Shown piece after piece: positions 35,646 to 44,519 of a stretch of 64,000 bases of DNA. Position 1 is the first letter of the stretch. Each line of letters opens with the position of its first letter. The notes beneath the pieces were generated by a model. That model worked only from the letters and a program-made list of their open reading frames with translations. It was not told the origin of the DNA and ran no database searches. The DNA is from JAGWRA01 sp963711505 (lineage in GTDB: Bacteria > Acidobacteriota > Vicinamibacteria > Vicinamibacterales > CAVVIG01): assembly GCA_963711505.1 (NCBI GenBank), contig CAVQEJ010000006.1:349693-413692 (forward strand). The letters run 5' to 3'. A program made the position numbers and the translations under genes.

Positions 35646-37152
35646 ATGTTCAAACGGACCGCCCTTGTCGCACTCGTCCTCGTTCTCGGCGCCACGCTGG
35701 CGCCGGCCAGCGCTCAGACACCGCCGACGCCGCGCTCCGAGCTGACCGAGCTGACGTCGTTCCTGTCGATTCCCAACGTCGCCTCCGACAAGGCCGGACA
35801 TCGCCCGCGACGCCACCCGCCTGCAGGCGATGTTCGAGCGCCGCGGCTTCCATGTGACGGTCGTGCGCACGCCGGGCTCGCCCGTGCTCATCTGCGAGCT
35901 GGTCCCGCCAGGCCCGAAGCCGGCGCGCACGCTCACCTTCTACTTCCACTACGACGGCCAGCCGGTGACGCCGTCCGAGTGGAAGGACTCCGGTCCGTTC
36001 CAGCCGATCTACCGCGACAAGCCGATCGAGGACGGCGGCCATGTCGTCACGCTGCCCGCCGCGGGTCCGATCGATCCCGAGTGGCGGCTGTACGCCCGCT
36101 CGGCCGCGGACGACAAGGGGCCGATCGTCGCGTTCCTCTCGGCGATCGACGAGGCGAAGGCCTCGGGACACCCGATCACCTCGACCCTGCGCGTGCTCAT
36201 GGAGGGCGACGAGGAAGCCGGCTCGCCGTCGCTCGCCGCCGTCGTCAACGAACAGGCGGACCGCATCCGGGGCGACCTCGTCATCCTGGTCGACGGCCCG
36301 CAGCATCCGAGCGGCCGTCCCACGTTCGTCTTCGGCGCCCGCGGCATCATGTCGGCCGAACTGACGGTCTTCGGCGCGCGCCAGGATCTCCACAGCGGCA
36401 ACTACGGCAACTGGGCCCCGAATCCGGCGATCGAGCTGTCGCGGCTGATCGCGTCGATGAAGGACAAGACCGGCCACGTGACGATCGCCGGCTTCTACAA
36501 GGACGTCGTCCCGCTGACGCCGGAGGAGAAGAAGGCGATTGCCGAGATCCCGGACGTCGACGCGACGCTGATGCACAAGTTCGGCTTCGCGCAGCCGGAG
36601 ATCGCCGGCGAGCGCCTCGAGACCCTCGACAACCTGCCGACGCTGAACGTGTCGGGCCTCGGCGCCGGCACGGTCACCGGCCAGGGCCGGACGGTGATCC
36701 CTTCGCAGGCGGTCGCGCGGATGGATCTCCGGTTCGTCAAGAACATCACGCCCGACGCCCAGTTCGCCCGGCTGCAGGCCCACATCCGCGCGCAGGGCTT
36801 CCATCTCATCGCCGGCGACGCGCCGACCGACCAGGAGCGGGCGACGTATCCCCTGCTCGCGAAGCTCCGCCGCATCGGCGGCTACCCGGCGGGCCGCACG
36901 CCGCTCACGAACCCGACGGCGCAGCAGGCCGTCGCCGCCGTGGCGGCCGCGATGCACACGACGCCGGCGCGCATGCCGACGCTGGGCGGATCGACCCCCT
37001 TCTATCTCTTCTCCGATCACCTGAAGGCGGCCACCGTCGGCATGCCGGTGGTCAATTTCGACGACAGCCAGCACGCGCCGAACGAGAACCTGCGCCTCGG
37101 CAATTTCTTCGGCGCCATCACGATGATGCGCGCCATCGTCACGATGAAGTGA
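35646..37152 (+). CDS. Secreted M20-family metallopeptidase, frame-broken
   Basis: About 501 aa. Signal peptide MFKRTALVALVLVLGATLAPASAQ. Metal/catalytic landmarks: FYFHYDGQPV (first His and Asp), RSAADDKGPI (bridging Asp), MEGDEEAGSPS (catalytic Glu pair), a dimerisation domain starting QDLHSGNYGN, and a final His in DSQHAPNEN. The frame breaks near 35799 with an extra G (SDKA, then DIARDATRLQ). ATG 35646 preferred over GTG 35640. Carboxypeptidase or dipeptidase; 40 bases downstream of the amidohydrolase. Confidence 0.87.
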
Positions 37153-37189
37153 ATGGAAGAAGTGAAGACGAGATGAATCTCGTCACGTA

Positions 37190-37315
37190 GAACGTGAAAC
37201 GGAGAACGCGGAAGCTGCAACGGGCAATGCGCAATGGGTATTGCTCGCGCCGGGCGTTCAGGACCGTAGCCGACGGAGCCTGTAGCCCGTAGACTGCCCG
37301 CAGCCTGGAGCCGAC
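37190..37315. repeat. Degenerate repeat words upstream of the RidA gene
   Basis: Contains GCAATGCGCAATGGGTATTG, then GACCGTAGCCGACGGAGCC and GTAGCCCGTAGACTGCCCG. The same word classes appear at 11040-11100, 19676-19750, 39178-39500 and 45714-45825. Confidence 0.5.
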
Positions 37316-37319
37316 CACC

Positions 37320-37775
37320 ATGCCCCCTCGCACCAACATCGCCTCCGGCACCCGGTGGGAGCCGTTCGTCGGCTACTCGCGCGCGGTCCGCATCGGTCCG
37401 CAGGTGCACGTCTCGGGCACGACGGCGACCGACGATGCGGGCGCCATCGTGGGCCCGGGCGATCCGTACGCACAGGCCGTGCAGGCGCTGCGCAACATCG
37501 AGGCGGCGCTGGCCCGCGTGGGGGCGACGCTCGCCCACGTCGTGCGCACCCGGATGTACGTCACCGACATCTCGCAGTGGGAGGCGGTCGGCCGCGCGCA
37601 CGGCGAGTTCTTCCGCGACATCCGTCCGGCGACCAGCATGGTGGAAGTGAGCCGGCTGATCGCGCCCGAGATGCTCGTGGAGATCGAGGCCGACGCATAC
37701 GTTCCGGAAGACGATTCTCTGAGGGGGGACTCTCGATGGAACCGGCAGTCGACCCGGCGGCGCCCGTCCGGCTGA
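37320..37775 (+). CDS. RidA/YjgF/UK114-family protein
   Basis: 151 aa; family enzymes hydrolyse reactive enamine/imine intermediates. Visible features: RIGPQVHVSGTTATDDAG, QALRNIEAALARVGATLAHV, the conserved Arg in VVRTRMYVTD, PATSMVEVSRL and the usual terminal EIEADAYVPE. The 21 residues after that (DDSLRGDSRWNRQ...) overlap the start of the MFS gene by 40 bases and contain its ribosome site, so the natural stop may have been lost through an indel. Confidence 0.87.
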   Translation: MPPRTNIASGTRWEPFVGYSRAVRIGPQVHVSGTTATDDAGAIVGPGDPYAQAVQALRNIEAALARVGATLAHVVRTRMYVTDISQWEAVGRAHGEFFRDIRPATSMVEVSRLIAPEMLVEIEADAYVPEDDSLRGDSRWNRQSTRRRPSG

Positions 37776-39038
37776 CCCGCAACCAGATCCGCGGCTTCTG
37801 GGCGTCGTGGGGCGGCTGGACGCTCGACGGCATGGACTCGTTCATCTACGCGCTGGTGCTGACGCCCGCGATGACCGAGCTGCTGCCGCGCTCCGGCATT
37901 CCCGCCACCCCGGGCAACGTCGGCTTCTACGGCGGCCTGCTGTTCGCCCTGTTCCTCGTCGGCTGGGGCCTGTCGATGCTCTGGGGTCCGGTGGCCGATC
38001 GGTTCGGCCGCGTCCGGACGCTGATGCTGACGATCCTCTGCTATTCGATCTTCACGTTCCTCGGCGCGGTCGCCACCACGATCTGGCAGCTCGCGGCCTT
38101 CCGGCTGCTGAGCGGCATCGGCATCGGCGGGGAGTGGTCGATGGGCGGCACGTTCGTCGCGGAGGAGTGGCCCGAGTCGAAGCGGGTGATGGGGGCCGGC
38201 TACCTCCACACCGGCTACTACGTCGGCATCTTCCTGGCCGGACTCGCCAACTACGTCATCGGCGCCCGGTACGGGTGGCGGATGATGTTCGCCGTCGGCG
38301 GTGCGCCGGCGCTGCTCGTCGCCTTCATCCGCTACGGCGTGCGCGAGCCCGAGCGCTGGGAGGCCGCGCGGCACCAGCTCGGCGCCCGCCTCACGATGCG
38401 GCACGCGTTCGGCGAGCTGTTCGCGCCCCGCTACCGCCGCCGCACGATCCTGAACTCGATCTACCTGCTCGATCTCGATCATCGGCCTGTGGGCCGGGTC
38501 GGTCTACGTGCCGGCGTCGGTCATCCACCTCGCCACCGAGGCCGGGTACGGCACGGCCGACGCGGCGCGGCTCGCCTCCGATGCCACGATGCTGCTGTCG
38601 GTGGGGACGATCCTGGGCTGCCTGGTGCTGCCGCCGATGGCCGAGCGTCTCGGCCGCCTCGTCACGCTCGGCCTCTTCTTCCTGCTGATGTTCCTGTCGA
38701 TCGGCCTCGGCTTCGGCTACGTCTTCTACCTGCAGACCGGCGCGCTCGGCTGGTTCATGGTGGTGCTGTTCGCGCTCGGCGTCGGCGGTGCGAACTTCGC
38801 GATGTACACCCTCTGGCTGCCCGAGCAGTACGAGACGAGCTGCCGCGCCAGCGCCTTCGCCTTCACGACGTCGGTCGGCCGGTTCGTCGGCGCCGGCGTC
38901 ACCTTCCTCGTGGGCGCCGGCGTCGCCCACTTCCAGACGATCGGCACGCCGGTGGCGCTGACGGCCATCGCCTTCGCCGTCGGCCTGCTGCTGGTCCCCT
39001 TCGGCGTCGAGACGCGCGGGCAGGCGCTTCCGGACTAG
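37736..39038 (+). CDS. MFS transporter, frame-broken
   Basis: About 433 aa with 12 predicted helices. Opening RGFWASWGGWTLDGMDSFIYALVLTP and the MFS loop motif GPVADRFGRVRTL are typical of sugar/organic-acid symporters (AAHS/SHS-like). GIGIGGEWSMGGTFVAEEWPE marks helices 4-5. A frame break near 38480 separates ILNSIYLL from ISIIGLWAGSVYVPASVIHL. GAGGGG before ATG 37736. The substrate is probably an organic acid or aromatic acid, by family only. Confidence 0.85.
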
Positions 39039-39273
39039 GGAAAGAACGTCAGGGACAAGGGGCAAGCGGCAAGAGCGCCTGCGGCCCGCGCGAGGCGCCG
39101 GAGGGCAGCGAGGCGCAGCCGAGCCGCCGAGCGCGCGCGGATGGGGGTGGGGCCCCATCCGCACTGATCAATGTTGACCACCCTGCGCGACGGGTATTGC
39201 TCGGCATCGGGCTACCGGCTCCGGACTTCGGGCTTCGGCGCTTCGGGCTTCGGCGCTCATCATTTCCCCTTCC

Positions 39274-39361
39274 GTAGGGGCCGCCCGAGCTCCCAATCAC
39301 GCGGGCCTTCGACTTCGCTCAGGCCCGCCCCGAGCATCGTCGAAGGGCGGGTGGCGGCCCC
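39274..39361 (+). repeat. REP-B palindrome with a nested palindrome in its loop
   Basis: Outer arms GTAGGGGCCGCCC and GTGGCGGCCCC; the loop carries a second element CCTTCGACTTCGCTCAGG ... GTCGAAGG (39306-39346). The close copy at 39519-39559 has the outer arms with a short loop only, so the nested element looks like an insertion into the loop. Confidence 0.7.
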
Positions 39362-39518
39362 TGGCACTCCAACGGTCAGCCACGAAGACACGAAGGCACG
39401 AAAACCGGCGGTCAGATGGCGCAATGGCAATGGGCAATGGCAATGGTATTGCTCGGTATCGGGCGTCGGGCTATCGGCTCCGGGCTCGGCGCTCGGGCGC
39501 TCATCCCTCCCCCTTCGC

Positions 39519-39559
39519 GTAGGGGCCGCCCGAGCTCGCAATCACGCGGGTGGCGGCCC
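39519..39559 (+). repeat. REP-B palindrome
   Basis: GTAGGGGCCGCCC, short loop, GTGGCGGCCC. GTAG head immediately 5-prime of the stem. Confidence 0.7.
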
Positions 39560-39664
39560 GGCTCAACGGTCAGCCACGAAGACACGAAGAACCCGCGCGG
39601 TCAGATGGCGCAATGAGCAATGGGGATTGCTCAGGGCCCGACGTATCTCGCACGTCGCAGGGAA

Positions 39665-42040
39665 TTACCGTGCCAGCCAGTACGTCATCTTGATCGCGAG
39701 CGAGCGGTTGCGCGGCAGGTAGCTGTAGGGCCCGGGCAGGTTGGTGTCCCATCCCTGGTTGTAGACGATATAGAGGTTGCTGCCCGGCCGGTAGATGTAC
39801 CAGAACAGCAGGTTCAGGGTGGCGAGGCGGCGGTCGTCGTTGTACTGCACGAAGCTCTTCACGAAGAGGTTCGGCGAGAACGAGTAGCTGACGCGCGAGC
39901 TCAGCACGTTGGTCGCGAAGCGCGGCGTCCCGGGCAGCGAGAGCTGGTTGCGCGTGTAGACGTTCTCGATGAGCAGCGTCTCGAACGGCAGGAAGTTCAG
40001 GTTCACCTGGTAGGTCTGCTTCCGGCCGCCGTAGAAGGTGCCGATGGCCGCCGAGCCGCCCGCGTAGATCCGCTTGCTCCTGTTCGTGTTGTACGCGGCG
40101 GTCATCGTGTCCCACCGGTAGCCGCCCACCGGAATCGTCGCCGGTCCGATGGCGAAATCGATCGGCACGTAGTCGAAGTCGCGCTGCGCCGTCAGCGTCA
40201 GGCTCGAGCTGTCCTGCCGCTGGATCTCGAACGAGAAGAGATCCGTGCGCGACTCGGGCCGGCCGGCGTGGTTCTCGTAGTAGTCCATCTGGCCGTTGAA
40301 CATCACCTGCCGCACGCCCCGCCACCAGCGCGGCCGCGGCGTCCAGCCGGCCGACAGCCGCGAGTGGCGGATGTCGATGCGCGGAATGAAGCCCATCTCG
40401 GCGTTGAACCGCTCGCCGATGTCGACGTACGTCCCGCCGTAGTTGATCCGATCGCTCTTGTACGCGAGGTCGAGCGCGCCGGCGAAGTCCTTGCCGCCGC
40501 CGCCCGGCGAGAACGTCTTCGCCCCCATGGCGGCGATCGTCACGTTGTTGCCGAACGCCAGCCCCGAGTCGAAGCCGATGGCGCGGTTGTACGCCGAGCC
40601 GCCACCCCCGCCCTGCCGGTTCAGGAAGATCGCGCCGATCGACGACTTGGCCAGGATGTTCCGCTTCACCCGGAACGCCGTGTAGTTCGCCCGCGACAGC
40701 CGGGTCGCCACCCCGTCGGCATTCTGGACGGTCGCCGGATCGGTCTCCATGTTGATGAAGCCGACGTCGTACGGGCCCACGTGCCCGGTCATCTTGCCGC
40801 CGCCGAGGATCGGCACCTGCTGGCCGTTGTACAGCCCGACCCGCCGGCTGTAGAAGAGCGCCAGCAGTCCCGGCCCGCCGTCGTTCTCGCCGCCCGAGAA
40901 GCCGACGCCCGTCCGCCCGTAATCGAAGATGCCGGCGCTCTCGGTGAAGAACTGCCGCTTCTCGGGGAAGTACAGGCTGAAGCGCGAGAGGTTCACGACC
41001 TCCTGGTCCGCCTCCACCTGCGCGAAGTCGGTCTTGTAGGTCGCCGTCGCCGTCAGGTTCGACGTCAGGCCGTACCGGAGATCGAAGCCGTAGTTGTGGT
41101 CGATCTGTGTCGACGTGCCGGCCGTGTAGTCCTTCGACACCCCCGGCGCGACAAACGGCATGAACTCGAGCCGGTGGCGCGACGGCAGGTCGTCGAGCCC
41201 GGTCAGCACCCCCGCGTGCGACAGGTTGGCGAACCCGGTCGGCCCCCATTCGCGCGGGAACGGCACCCAGTAGTCCTCTTCGTGCTTGCGGATGATGATC
41301 CGGCAGAGATTGATCCCCCAGACCGTGTGCCCCCGGCGGCCCTTGAACCGGAGCTGCGACAGCGGAATGGCGATCTCGGCGTACCAACCCTTGTCGTCGA
41401 TGCTCGTCTTCGACTGCCAGACCGCGTCCCAGTCGTAGTTGATCGTCCGGCCGTTCTCGACCGAGTTCGCGTCCTTGCGGGCGCCGAGCGGGTTGGTGCT
41501 GAAGTAGAAGGCGTTGCGGTGGTCGTGGAACGTGTCGAGGTCGATCTTGATCGCGTCGCCGCGGCTCAGGCCCGAGTCGCGCTTCATCTCGCTCGCGATG
41601 ATGCCCGACGGATCGGAGTCGTACGCCCACACGCCGAAGTACATCGTGTGGTCGTCGTACAGAATCCGCACTTCCGTCCGCTCGCTGGCCTCGGCGCCGA
41701 AGTCGGGCTCCCGCTGGATGAAGTGGCCGGCCGGCTTCGCCAGCTTCCAGACGGCGTCGTCCAGGTGGCCGTCGACCTTCGGCACCTGCCCGGCCGGCAG
41801 CCGCGTCGCCACGACCTTGAACGTCTCGGGATCGATCTTGTAGACCTCCACCCGGCCATCGGGCCCGATCGGCTCGACCCGGCCCGGCGGCACCGGAATG
41901 GCCGGCCGCTGCGCGGCCGCCCCCTCGACGGCATGGGCCTCCGCCTTCGGCGAAGCGGGCGGATCGTTGCGATAGCCAGCCAGCGCCGGCGCCGCGGCGA
42001 GCACGCACAGCCCCAGCAGGACACCCCGCGCACGGAGCAT
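39665..42040 (-). CDS. DUF5916 protein with CBM9-like domain, outer-membrane type
   Basis: 791 aa without frame breaks. Signal peptide MLRARGVLLGLCVLAAAPALAG. A CBM9-like domain near 85-260 (VDGHLDDAVWKLAKPAGHFI, MYFGVWAYDSDPSGIIA, GWYAEIAIPLSQLRF). A long C-terminal part rich in alternating aromatic strands (LRYGLTSNLTATATYKTDF, FSLYFPEKRQFFTES, VSYSFSPNLFVKSFVQYND) ends in a probable outer-membrane barrel (IKMTYWLAR). Such proteins are common in Acidobacteria and Bacteroidota; function undefined, perhaps carbohydrate-related. Confidence 0.88.
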   Translation of the reverse strand: MLRARGVLLGLCVLAAAPALAGYRNDPPASPKAEAHAVEGAAAQRPAIPVPPGRVEPIGPDGRVEVYKIDPETFKVVATRLPAGQVPKVDGHLDDAVWKLAKPAGHFIQREPDFGAEASERTEVRILYDDHTMYFGVWAYDSDPSGIIASEMKRDSGLSRGDAIKIDLDTFHDHRNAFYFSTNPLGARKDANSVENGRTINYDWDAVWQSKTSIDDKGWYAEIAIPLSQLRFKGRRGHTVWGINLCRIIIRKHEEDYWVPFPREWGPTGFANLSHAGVLTGLDDLPSRHRLEFMPFVAPGVSKDYTAGTSTQIDHNYGFDLRYGLTSNLTATATYKTDFAQVEADQEVVNLSRFSLYFPEKRQFFTESAGIFDYGRTGVGFSGGENDGGPGLLALFYSRRVGLYNGQQVPILGGGKMTGHVGPYDVGFINMETDPATVQNADGVATRLSRANYTAFRVKRNILAKSSIGAIFLNRQGGGGGSAYNRAIGFDSGLAFGNNVTIAAMGAKTFSPGGGGKDFAGALDLAYKSDRINYGGTYVDIGERFNAEMGFIPRIDIRHSRLSAGWTPRPRWWRGVRQVMFNGQMDYYENHAGRPESRTDLFSFEIQRQDSSSLTLTAQRDFDYVPIDFAIGPATIPVGGYRWDTMTAAYNTNRSKRIYAGGSAAIGTFYGGRKQTYQVNLNFLPFETLLIENVYTRNQLSLPGTPRFATNVLSSRVSYSFSPNLFVKSFVQYNDDRRLATLNLLFWYIYRPGSNLYIVYNQGWDTNLPGPYSYLPRNRSLAIKMTYWLAR

Positions 42041-42150
42041 GTCGGACCTTCCCTCCAGCGAGTGTGGGTGGACAGGAGAACGAGGACGGACGAGCTTCGA
42101 AATTCTACCCGAATCGGGTCGGGCGGGCGACCGGAATCCGGCCGGGCGCG

Positions 42151-42819
42151 TCAGCGCGCCGGGTGCGCGAGCGCCGCGGGGCCGACCGCCACGACGCTCC
42201 CGCCGGCCAGCTCCAGCGCGGTGTCGGCCACCGCGCGCACCAGCTCGGGATCGTGGCTGACGCAGATCATCGGCAGCCGCAGCTCGTCGCGGATCCGCTG
42301 CAGGTAGGGAACGATCCGCCAGCGCAGCGACGGGTCGAGCGCCGCCAGCGGCTCGTCGAGCAGCAGCAGCGACGGCGACGACATCAGCGCCCGGGCGAGC
42401 GCCACCCGCTGCCGCTCCCCGCCCGACAGGCGGTCGATCCGGCGGTCGACGAGCGGCGCGATCTCGAGCACGTCGAGCACGCGGTCGAGCGGCAGCCGGC
42501 TGCCCCGCCGCGCGCCGTACATGATGTTGCGCCGCACGTCCATGTGGGGGAACAGCAGCGCGTCCTGCGGCACGTAGCCGACGTGCCGCTGGCGCGCCGG
42601 CACGTCGATGCCCCGCGCCGAGGCGAACAGCACGCGATCGTCGATGACGATCTCACCGACGGTCGGCGAGCGCAGCCCCGCGATCGACTCGAGCGCCGAC
42701 GTCTTGCCGGCGCCGGACGGTCCGACCAGCGCGAGCGCATCGCTCTCGATCCGCTGGTGGATCGCGAGCGTGAACGGTCCCTGGCGCAGCTCGAAGTCGA
42801 GCGTGATGGCAAGCGGCAC
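42151..42819 (-). CDS. modC: Molybdate ABC transporter ATPase lacking the TOBE domain
   Basis: 222-aa ABC ATPase: Walker A GPSGAGKT (34-41), Q-loop in GYVPQDALLFPHMDV, signature LSGGERQRVALARAL, Walker B LLLLDEPLAALD, H-loop CVSHD. ModC proteins usually continue for about 130 residues with a molybdate-binding TOBE/Mop domain; this one stops after the ATPase core. A separate Mop-type domain is encoded at 45830-46297. Seven bases downstream of modB. Confidence 0.82.
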   Translation of the reverse strand: MPLAITLDFELRQGPFTLAIHQRIESDALALVGPSGAGKTSALESIAGLRSPTVGEIVIDDRVLFASARGIDVPARQRHVGYVPQDALLFPHMDVRRNIMYGARRGSRLPLDRVLDVLEIAPLVDRRIDRLSGGERQRVALARALMSSPSLLLLDEPLAALDPSLRWRIVPYLQRIRDELRLPMICVSHDPELVRAVADTALELAGGSVVAVGPAALAHPAR

Positions 42820-42826
42820 GGGCGGC

Positions 42827-43504
42827 TCAGGTGCGGGCCTCGTCGGCCCGGTGATGGACGAGCGCGTTCGACAGCGACACGGCCGCGAACGCGATGACCA
42901 CGGAGACGCCCAGCAGCATCGCCGCGCGGTGGTCGTGCCCGATCTCGGTCTCGCTGAAGATCGCGAGCGCGAGCGTGCGCGTCCGCCCCGGAATGCTGCC
43001 GGCCACGAGGATCGTCGCGCCGAACTCCCCGATCGCGCGCGAGAACGCCAGCAGCGCGCCCGCCAGCACGGTCCGCATCGCCAGCGGCAGCGTGATCGAG
43101 AAGAAGATCCGCCAGGGACCCGCCCCGAGCGTCGCCGCCAGCTGCTCGTACCGCGGGCGCACCTGCTCGAAGCCGGTCCGGGCGGTCCTGACGAGCAGCG
43201 GAAATCCCATGACCGCCATCGCCAGCACGACCGCCTTCCACGTAAAGACGACGTGGATGCCCCAGGTCTCGAGCAGGCCGCCGATCGGCCCGCGCCGCCC
43301 GAAGAGGTACAGGAGGATCAGCCCGGTGGCGACCGGCGGCATCACCAGCGGCAGCGACGTGAAGGTGTCGACGAGCGTCTTGCCGCGGAACTCGCGCCGC
43401 GCGAGCAGCCACGCCAGCGCCACGCCGGGCGGCAGCATGACGGCCGTCGCCGCCAGCGCCGCCAGGAGCGTGAACCAGGTGATCTGCCAGAGGTCAGCGG
43501 CCAT
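42827..43504 (-). CDS. modB: Molybdate ABC transporter permease
   Basis: 225-aa inner-membrane permease with about five to six helices. It has the EAA-type loop LAATLGAGPWRIFFSITLPLAM and the ModB-characteristic ARAIGEFGATILVAGSIPGRT. Its start overlaps the end of modA by 11 bases. Frame intact. Confidence 0.88.
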   Translation of the reverse strand: MAADLWQITWFTLLAALAATAVMLPPGVALAWLLARREFRGKTLVDTFTSLPLVMPPVATGLILLYLFGRRGPIGGLLETWGIHVVFTWKAVVLAMAVMGFPLLVRTARTGFEQVRPRYEQLAATLGAGPWRIFFSITLPLAMRTVLAGALLAFSRAIGEFGATILVAGSIPGRTRTLALAIFSETEIGHDHRAAMLLGVSVVIAFAAVSLSNALVHHRADEART

Positions 43505-44295
43505 GACCCGGCTCCGTCACGAACCCGAACCGATCGAAGACGGCGCGCGCCTTTGGTCCACGCAGATACGCGAAGAAGGCCCTCGCCGCCGCCGGATGCG
43601 GCGCCCCGGCCACGATCGCCACGGGATAGACGATGTGCGGACCCTGCGCCGGCGGGACGACGTAGACGATGGTCGCGCGATGGGCGATGGCCGCGTCGGT
43701 CCGGTACACGAAGGCCGCGTCGACGTTTCCGCTGTCGACCGCCGCCAGCGCCGCCCGGACGTCGAGCGTCGGCACCACCTTCGGCTCGATCGCCGTCCAC
43801 AGGCCGAGCGACTGGAGGTACTCGCGCGCGTACACCCCTGCCGGCACCGCCGCCGGATCCGCCAGCGCGATCTTCCCGATCGCCGCCGCGGTGAGCTCGC
43901 GGGGCGACGCGATCGGGTGGGCGTGTCCCTGCGGCATGATGATGACGAGCTGGTTACCGAGCAGATCGATCGCGGGTTCCCGCCTCGATCAGGCCGGCCC
44001 TGCCGACCGCGTCCATCTGCGCCTCGTCCGCGCTCAGGAAGACGTCGACCGGCGCGCCGTTGACGATCTGCCGGGCCAGTCCGCTGGACGGGCCGAAGTT
44101 CAGCGACACGTGCGTGCCGGTGTCGTGCTCGTACGCGCGGGCGATCGCCGTCACGGCATCGGTGAGGCTCGCCGCCGCCGACACGAGCAGCTCGCCGGCC
44201 GCCGCCGGACGGGCGGCGGCGGCAACGGCCGGCCGGACCGGCACCAGCAGGGCCGCGAGCGCCAGGGGGAACAGTGCGCGGAGCAGTCTGGACAT
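43494..44295 (-). CDS. modA: Molybdate-binding periplasmic protein, frame-broken
   Basis: About 267 aa. Signal peptide (LLRALFPLALAALLVPVRPAVA). ModA hallmarks: LLVSAAASLTDAVTAIARAYE, LNFGPSSGLARQIVNGAPVDVFLSA (oxyanion-binding Ser and turn), then IALADPAAVPAGVYAREYL and DAAFVYRTDA. A frame break near 43985 separates LIEAGTR from IDLLGNQLVIIMPQ. Could bind molybdate or tungstate. Confidence 0.87.
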
Positions 44296-44313
44296 TGCAC
44301 GACAGTTTAGACT

Positions 44314-44336
44314 GGCTTAGTATGATTCGCCAAGCC
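44314..44336 (-). promoter_or_regulatory. Candidate operator upstream of modA
   Basis: Short inverted repeat GGCTT / AAGCC (44314-44318 and 44332-44336, extendable with one mismatch) lies between divergent modA and the porin gene. A weak minus-strand promoter (TTGGCG, about 17-18 bases, TAAACT) overlaps it. It could be the site of the HTH-TOBE regulator, but this is speculative. Confidence 0.3.
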
Positions 44337-44448
44337 GGTTCACGCCGATATCTGGCACCAGTCAGCCGTGGTATCCTGCTCGACCGGCTCTGATGGACGG
44401 GCCGGAGAATTTTCGTCAACCAGGACCGGAGAACAACGAGTTACTTCT

Positions 44449-44475
44449 CGTAGCGGCCGAGCTTCAGTTCGGCCG
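44449..44475 (+). repeat. REP-C palindrome, copy 1
   Basis: CGTAG followed by CGGCCGAGC-TTCA-GTTCGGCCG. GTAG head plus hairpin; 5-prime of the porin gene, so it may lie in its leader RNA. Confidence 0.65.
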
Positions 44476-44519
44476 ACAGCCCGCGGCCCGAAGCCCGGAG
44501 CCCGTCCCCAGGAGGTTCA

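Larger units (their letters stand above)
39039..39664. repeat. 626-bp repeat-packed spacer
   Basis: No gene. Contains a family A copy (39085-39165: CGGCCCGCGCGAG, GCCGAGCCGCCGAGCGCG, GGGGTGGGGCCCC), GCAATGG/TATTGCTC words (39178-39260, 39415-39500, 39604-39640), two REP-B elements (39274-39361 and 39519-39559), and two AGCCACGAAGACACGAAG blocks (39373-39405 and 39571-39595). Two half-spacers, 39240-39420 and 39480-39620, look like diverged duplicates of one cassette. Confidence 0.75.

Noticed and set aside
39620..42307. 895-codon plus-strand open frame opposite the DUF5916 gene
   Set aside because: Arg/Val/Asp-rich antisense of a clear gene; long antisense frames are expected at this GC content.
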